Assembly: GCF_014205155.1 (NCBI RefSeq)
Contig: NZ_JACHMX010000001.1
Location: 3,844,001 to 3,908,000 of the forward strand
From: Amycolatopsis umgeniensis
GTDB taxonomy: Bacteria > Actinomycetota > Actinomycetes > Mycobacteriales > Pseudonocardiaceae
Length of the DNA: 64,000 bases
Direction of reading: 5' to 3'
Both the position numbers and the translations under genes were made by a program. This document shows, piece by piece, positions 61,258 through 64,000 of the stretch; positions within the stretch are counted from its first letter, which is position 1; each line of letters begins with the position of its first letter. The notes beneath the pieces were generated by a model. It searched no databases. It saw nothing but the letters and a program-made list of their open reading frames with translations, and had not been told where the DNA came from.

Positions 61258-62181
61258 GTGCAGGCGACACCGGACCCGTCGATCGTCCGGATCGACGGTC
61301 CGTGGACCCATCGCGACCTCTCGGCGAACGGTATCCGCCTGCACGTCGCCGAACTCGGTGACGGGCCGCTGGTCGTCCTGCTGCACGGGTTCGCCGAGTT
61401 CTGGTGGACCTGGCACCATCAGCTGACCGCGCTCGCCGACGCCGGTTTCCGCGCGGTCGCGGTGGATCTGCGCGGCTACGGCGACTCGGACAAACCCCCG
61501 CGCGGCTACGACGCCTGGACCCTCGCGGGTGACGTGGGCGGGCTGATCAAGTCACTCGGCGCCCGCAAGGCCCACCTCGTCGGACATGCCTGGGGCGGCA
61601 TGCTCGCGTGGACGGTCGGCGCGCTGCATCCCCGGCTGGTCTCGTCGGTCAGCGTGCTGGGCGGCGCGCATCCGCTGGCGTTGCGCCGGGCCGTCCGGCG
61701 ACCGGGACAGCTGCGCGCTTCAGGACATCTGTTCCGCTTCCAGATGCCGATGGCGCCGGAGAAATGGCTGGTCAAGGACGACGCACTCGCCGTCGAAGAG
61801 CTCTTCCGCAGCTGGTCTGGTCCACAATGGACGGACAGTGTGGACTTCGCCGAAACCGTGCGCGCGTTCCGGCAGGCGATGCTCGTGCCGGGAGTTCCGC
61901 ACAGCGCGCTCGAGTACTACCGCTGGGCGTTCCGCGCGCAGTTCCGCGGCGAAGGCCGCCGGTTCAGCGAAGCACTGCGAGGCCGCTACGCCGCCCGAGT
62001 GCTGCAGCTGCACGGCGAGGACGACCGGTGCGTCCTGCCCGAGACAGCGGCGGCCTCACGCCGCTGGGCCCCCGACGCCCGTCTCGAGCGCTGGCCCGGC
62101 ATCGGGCACTTCCCGCATCTGGAGGCCCCGGAGCGCACTTCGGCCGCGCTGGTGGACTTCCTCCGTGCCTCGGGAGCATGA
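61258..62181 (+). CDS. EphE-like epoxide-hydrolase-fold protein lacking the nucleophile
   Basis: 307 residues from a GTG at 61258. Alpha/beta hydrolase with HGFAEFWWTW (43-52), the family oxyanion segment. The elbow reads VGHAWGG (108-114) where epoxide hydrolases have GHDWGG: the nucleophile Asp is Ala111. The charge-relay acid (HGEDDRCV) and His (GIGHFPHLEAPE) are kept, and the cap region contains the Tyr pair expected of epoxide hydrolases. It is thus either inactive or uses another residue. Syntenic with Rv3670 (ephE). The gene precedes two hairpins and converges on marP. Confidence 0.88.
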   Translation: MQATPDPSIVRIDGPWTHRDLSANGIRLHVAELGDGPLVVLLHGFAEFWWTWHHQLTALADAGFRAVAVDLRGYGDSDKPPRGYDAWTLAGDVGGLIKSLGARKAHLVGHAWGGMLAWTVGALHPRLVSSVSVLGGAHPLALRRAVRRPGQLRASGHLFRFQMPMAPEKWLVKDDALAVEELFRSWSGPQWTDSVDFAETVRAFRQAMLVPGVPHSALEYYRWAFRAQFRGEGRRFSEALRGRYAARVLQLHGEDDRCVLPETAAASRRWAPDARLERWPGIGHFPHLEAPERTSAALVDFLRASGA

Positions 62182-62263
62182 CCGAGCGCAAACCGATGGG
62201 CGTGACGTCCGGCGGCGGTCCGGTGCTGCGGGCGCGGCCACTGGACGTCGAGGAGACCGCAGG

Positions 62264-62318
62264 TGTCGCGAAAGCCACTTTCGGGACGCCTGGTGTCCCG
62301 AAAGTGGCTTTCGCGACA
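62264..62318. terminator. Perfect 24-bp palindrome after the EphE-like gene
   Basis: Arms 62264-62287 and 62295-62318 are exact complements; the arm begins TGTCGCGAAAGCC and ends TTCGGGAC; the loop is 7 nt. Each arm contains the inner palindrome GAAAGCCACTTTC. Two-way terminator between convergent genes. Confidence 0.8.
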
Positions 62319-62379
62319 TGCTTGACCTCCGCTGGCCGGTTGGAGTGATCGCGAGTGGTAAGGCGTCGAAGTCGACAAG

Positions 62380-62414
62380 GAAGGATTTGGGACGTTCAGT
62401 GTCCCAAATCCTTC
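62380..62414. terminator. 14-bp palindrome before the end of marP
   Basis: GAAGGATTTGGGAC (62380-62393) / GTCCCAAATCCTTC (62401-62414), 7-nt loop. Same layout as the hairpin at 16147-16173 (GGATT-GGGAC core), suggesting a shared origin. Confidence 0.75.
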
Positions 62415-62494
62415 ATCGTCGTGGGGCACGCCAGCGCGAGCTCGCCGAGGCGACGTCCGTTTCCAGTGGGTAGGTGAATACCGGTCCGCGACAA

Positions 62495-62513
62495 CCGTCC
62501 TCACCACTCACGA
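62495..62513 (-). repeat. 19-bp stop-proximal element after marP
   Basis: On the marP strand the sequence after the TGA stop and three bases is TCGTGAGTGGTGAGGACGG. The identical 19 bp occurs at the same distance after the stop of the WhiA-like gene (16204-16222). A shorter form, CTCGTGAGTGG, follows the protease stop at 16081-16091. Confidence 0.8.
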
Positions 62514-62516
62514 GGC

Positions 62517-63701
62517 TCAGTTCGCGCAGGGGCCGGTCGAAGTGTTCGCGCTCAACGCCGGGGCCGTGTCCACCACCGGTTTGACCTGTTCGGACGTCAG
62601 CGTGAAACCGGTCTCCGGATCCTCGACGGCCGCACCGAAGACGACCCCGATGACCTCGCCCTCGGGGTTGATCATCGGCCCGCCCGAGTTACCGCTGCGG
62701 ACCTGCCCGCGCACGGTGAACACGTCGCGCTGCACGGTGTTGGACTCGTAGATGTCCGGTCCGCGCAGGTTGATCCGGCCGCGCACTCTGGCGGGCGTCG
62801 CGGTGTACGGACCGTCGAGCGGGTAGCCGAGCACGATCGCGTTGTCGCCCGCACGCGCGACGCGCGGCGTGAACGGGAGCACCGGCGCCTGCAGCCTCGG
62901 CACCGCGAGCACGGCCACGTCGGCTTCGGGATCGAAGTAGACGACCCTCGCCGCGAACTTGCCCGAAGTCGACTCGATGGCGACCTCGTCCGTCCCCGCG
63001 ACGACGTGCGCGTTCGTCATCACCCGCTGCGGCGCGATGACGAATCCGCTGCCCTCCAGCGCCCGCGAGCACGACGTCGCGTTGCCGCGGATCTTCACGA
63101 CACTGCCGTGCACCTGTTTGACGATCGCGCTCGCCTGCAGCGCGGTGTCCGGCGGGCTCGTGTCCTGGACGTTCGGCTTCTGGAACGGGTCCACAATGGA
63201 CGGGAAGCCCGAAGCGTCCAGCAGTTTGCGCAGTTCGCTCGGGAAACCCTGCGCCGCGTCCGGCATGACGTCGTTGACGCCGCCGAGCACCACCGAGCTG
63301 TTGATCGACTTCGCCAGCCCGGGCACCCCCGAGACGGCCGTGAGCGGCGTCGCGATCAGCCAAGCGACCACGAACACCACGGCGGCCTGCACCACCGCGC
63401 CGAGTGTCTTGTCGACACCGGAAAGCTTGTCCGGATTGATCTTCTGGCGCAGTTTCCGCCCGGTCCAGACGCCGAGGGTCTCGCCGAGCGCGACCAGGAA
63501 GACCACTGTCGCCACCGCGAAGGCGACCTTCGCCGCCGGATGTTCGAAGAGTTCGACGACCAGCGGCGCGATCTTGATCCCCGCGAGCGCGCCCAGCACC
63601 ACCCCGACCAGTGACGGGAGGGCGATGATCACCCCTTGGAACGCGCCGGACACGCCCGCCAGGAGTGCGAGCAGGATCACCAGTACGTCAACCCAGTTCA
63701 C
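62517..63701 (-). CDS. marP: Membrane-bound periplasmic serine protease MarP (acid resistance)
   Basis: 394 residues from a GTG at 63701. Four N-terminal transmembrane helices (CvpA-like, 1-120), a linker, then a chymotrypsin-like protease. His232 in NAHVVAG, Asp261 in EADVAVLAV and Ser339 in GNSGGP form the triad. Cys211 and Cys392 are placed as the redox disulphide pair that locks the active site in the M. tuberculosis enzyme (Rv3671c; known to maintain internal pH in acid). Length and order fit that protein closely. Starts 6 bp after the NUDIX gene, so co-transcribed. Confidence 0.94.
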   Translation of the reverse strand: MNWVDVLVILLALLAGVSGAFQGVIIALPSLVGVVLGALAGIKIAPLVVELFEHPAAKVAFAVATVVFLVALGETLGVWTGRKLRQKINPDKLSGVDKTLGAVVQAAVVFVVAWLIATPLTAVSGVPGLAKSINSSVVLGGVNDVMPDAAQGFPSELRKLLDASGFPSIVDPFQKPNVQDTSPPDTALQASAIVKQVHGSVVKIRGNATSCSRALEGSGFVIAPQRVMTNAHVVAGTDEVAIESTSGKFAARVVYFDPEADVAVLAVPRLQAPVLPFTPRVARAGDNAIVLGYPLDGPYTATPARVRGRINLRGPDIYESNTVQRDVFTVRGQVRSGNSGGPMINPEGEVIGVVFGAAVEDPETGFTLTSEQVKPVVDTAPALSANTSTGPCAN

Positions 63702-63707
63702 CGGGGC

Positions 63708-64000
63708 CTACTCCTTCTCCGGCGCTCGCCGCCCGTCGACCCGCGCCTGATGTTCGGCCAACGCTACGTCAAGGTCCCTGACGTCGCCGTGGTCCCAGTC
63801 CCGTTCCCAGCCGCCGAGCGACAACGTCATCGCCAGCAGACCGGCCGTGAAGCCCCAGACGAACAGCCCGCCGACGTCGAACGCGGGCCCCTTCCAGTCG
63901 AAACCCTCACGCCTGACCTGGAACCGGTTGGCCGGGTCGGTGAGTTCCGCGACCGGCACCCGCGCCACCGCCGCCGTCTCGCCGGGATCGACGGCGTGCA
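63708..64000 (-). CDS. NUDIX hydrolase, C-terminal part (runs off the right edge)
   Basis: About 97 C-terminal codons are visible; the Nudix box itself is outside the window. The segment HAVDPGETAAVARVPVAELTDPANRF followed by AFDVGGLFVWGFTAGLLAMTLSLGGWERDWD matches the C-terminal half of the CoA-pyrophosphatase-type NUDIX protein encoded directly before marP in mycobacteria (Rv3672c). Assigned largely by synteny plus the VWGFTAGLL block common to CoA diphosphatases. Confidence 0.75.
   Translation of the reverse strand, partial: HAVDPGETAAVARVPVAELTDPANRFQVRREGFDWKGPAFDVGGLFVWGFTAGLLAMTLSLGGWERDWDHGDVRDLDVALAEHQARVDGRRAPEKE

Larger units (their letters stand above)
62182..62516. other. Gap with two hairpins between the EphE-like gene and marP
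   Basis: 335 bp without a credible gene. It contains the 24-bp palindrome 62264-62318, the 14-bp palindrome 62380-62414 and, at its right end, the 19-bp element shared with the 3' end of the WhiA-like gene. A 56-codon frame starting at 62178 (ATGA overlap) runs through the first palindrome and is treated as spurious. Confidence 0.7.

Noticed and set aside
62178..62348. 56-codon frame overlapping the EphE-like stop by ATGA
   Set aside because: The coupling looks attractive, but its second half is the 24-bp palindrome (VAKATFGTPGVPKVAFAT) and no conserved content is visible.

Overview
The window is a 64 kb piece of a high-GC actinomycete chromosome. GTG starts, ATGA/GTGA stop-start overlaps, a K+-independent H+-pyrophosphatase, WhiA-like and EspG-like proteins and recurrent intergenic palindromes point to Pseudonocardiaceae, most likely Amycolatopsis or a close relative (inference). 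The backbone follows the order of the M. tuberculosis Rv3644c-Rv3672c region as I remember it: holB, topA, the Hrq1/MrfA-type helicase, the Tad pilus operon ending in ssd, a HAD phosphatase, a small RNA locus, a degenerate Fic-like gene, acs, a holin-X membrane protein, ephE, marP and a NUDIX gene. Lineage-specific blocks are inserted between these anchors. No prophage, insertion sequence, transposase or CRISPR array was seen.

Layout: 1-2590, a ferritin-like / SDR / esterase operon with a divergent TetR regulator. 2627-5100, tRNA-Thr, a large secreted wall-type protein, and a palindrome-rich gap with DnaA boxes. 5099-8358, holB coupled to an MFS-thymidylate-kinase fusion whose P-loop is destroyed. 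8503-11916, a four-gene unit with two EspG-like paralogues. 12110-18106, topA, a secreted serine protease, a WhiA-like LAGLIDADG protein and twin lipoproteins. 18224-23975, hppA, a helicase and a Prim-Pol-like protein. 24397-28805, the Tad/Flp pilus operon.

28806-30820 carries DnaA boxes, a HAD hydrolase and the best candidate for an overlooked element: an independently transcribed RNA of about 250 nt (30354-30604). It has its own promoter, a closing stem and an intrinsic terminator, at the position where mycobacteria carry the RNA-polymerase-binding RNA MTS2823/Ms1. 30821-38007 is a peptidoglycan-recycling cluster (nagZ, namZ, an AmiE-like hydrolase, murR, murQ) with no MurP transporter. 38082-40827 holds a NiCoT metal transporter and an MFS exporter with an ArsR-like regulator. 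40804-47539 looks like polyhydroxybutyrate / 3-hydroxybutyrate use: PHB depolymerase, a second esterase, 3-hydroxybutyrate dehydrogenase, an MHS symporter and a CdaR-type regulator.

47628-57707 contains the pseudo-Fic protein, a phosphoribosyltransferase, acs, an AraC regulator, an AT-hook protein, a DUF2848/cupin/MHS catabolic unit behind a palindromic operator, a two-gene RNA-repair module (Thg1-like polymerase plus polynucleotide-kinase-like P-loop protein) and a VIT-family metal transporter behind inverted repeats. 57825-64000 has a peptide transporter, nhaA with a structured leader, and the conserved holin-X / ephE / marP / NUDIX end. Four proteins keep an enzyme fold but lack a key catalytic residue: the TMK domain, the Fic-like protein, the EphE-like hydrolase and the Ssd ATPase.
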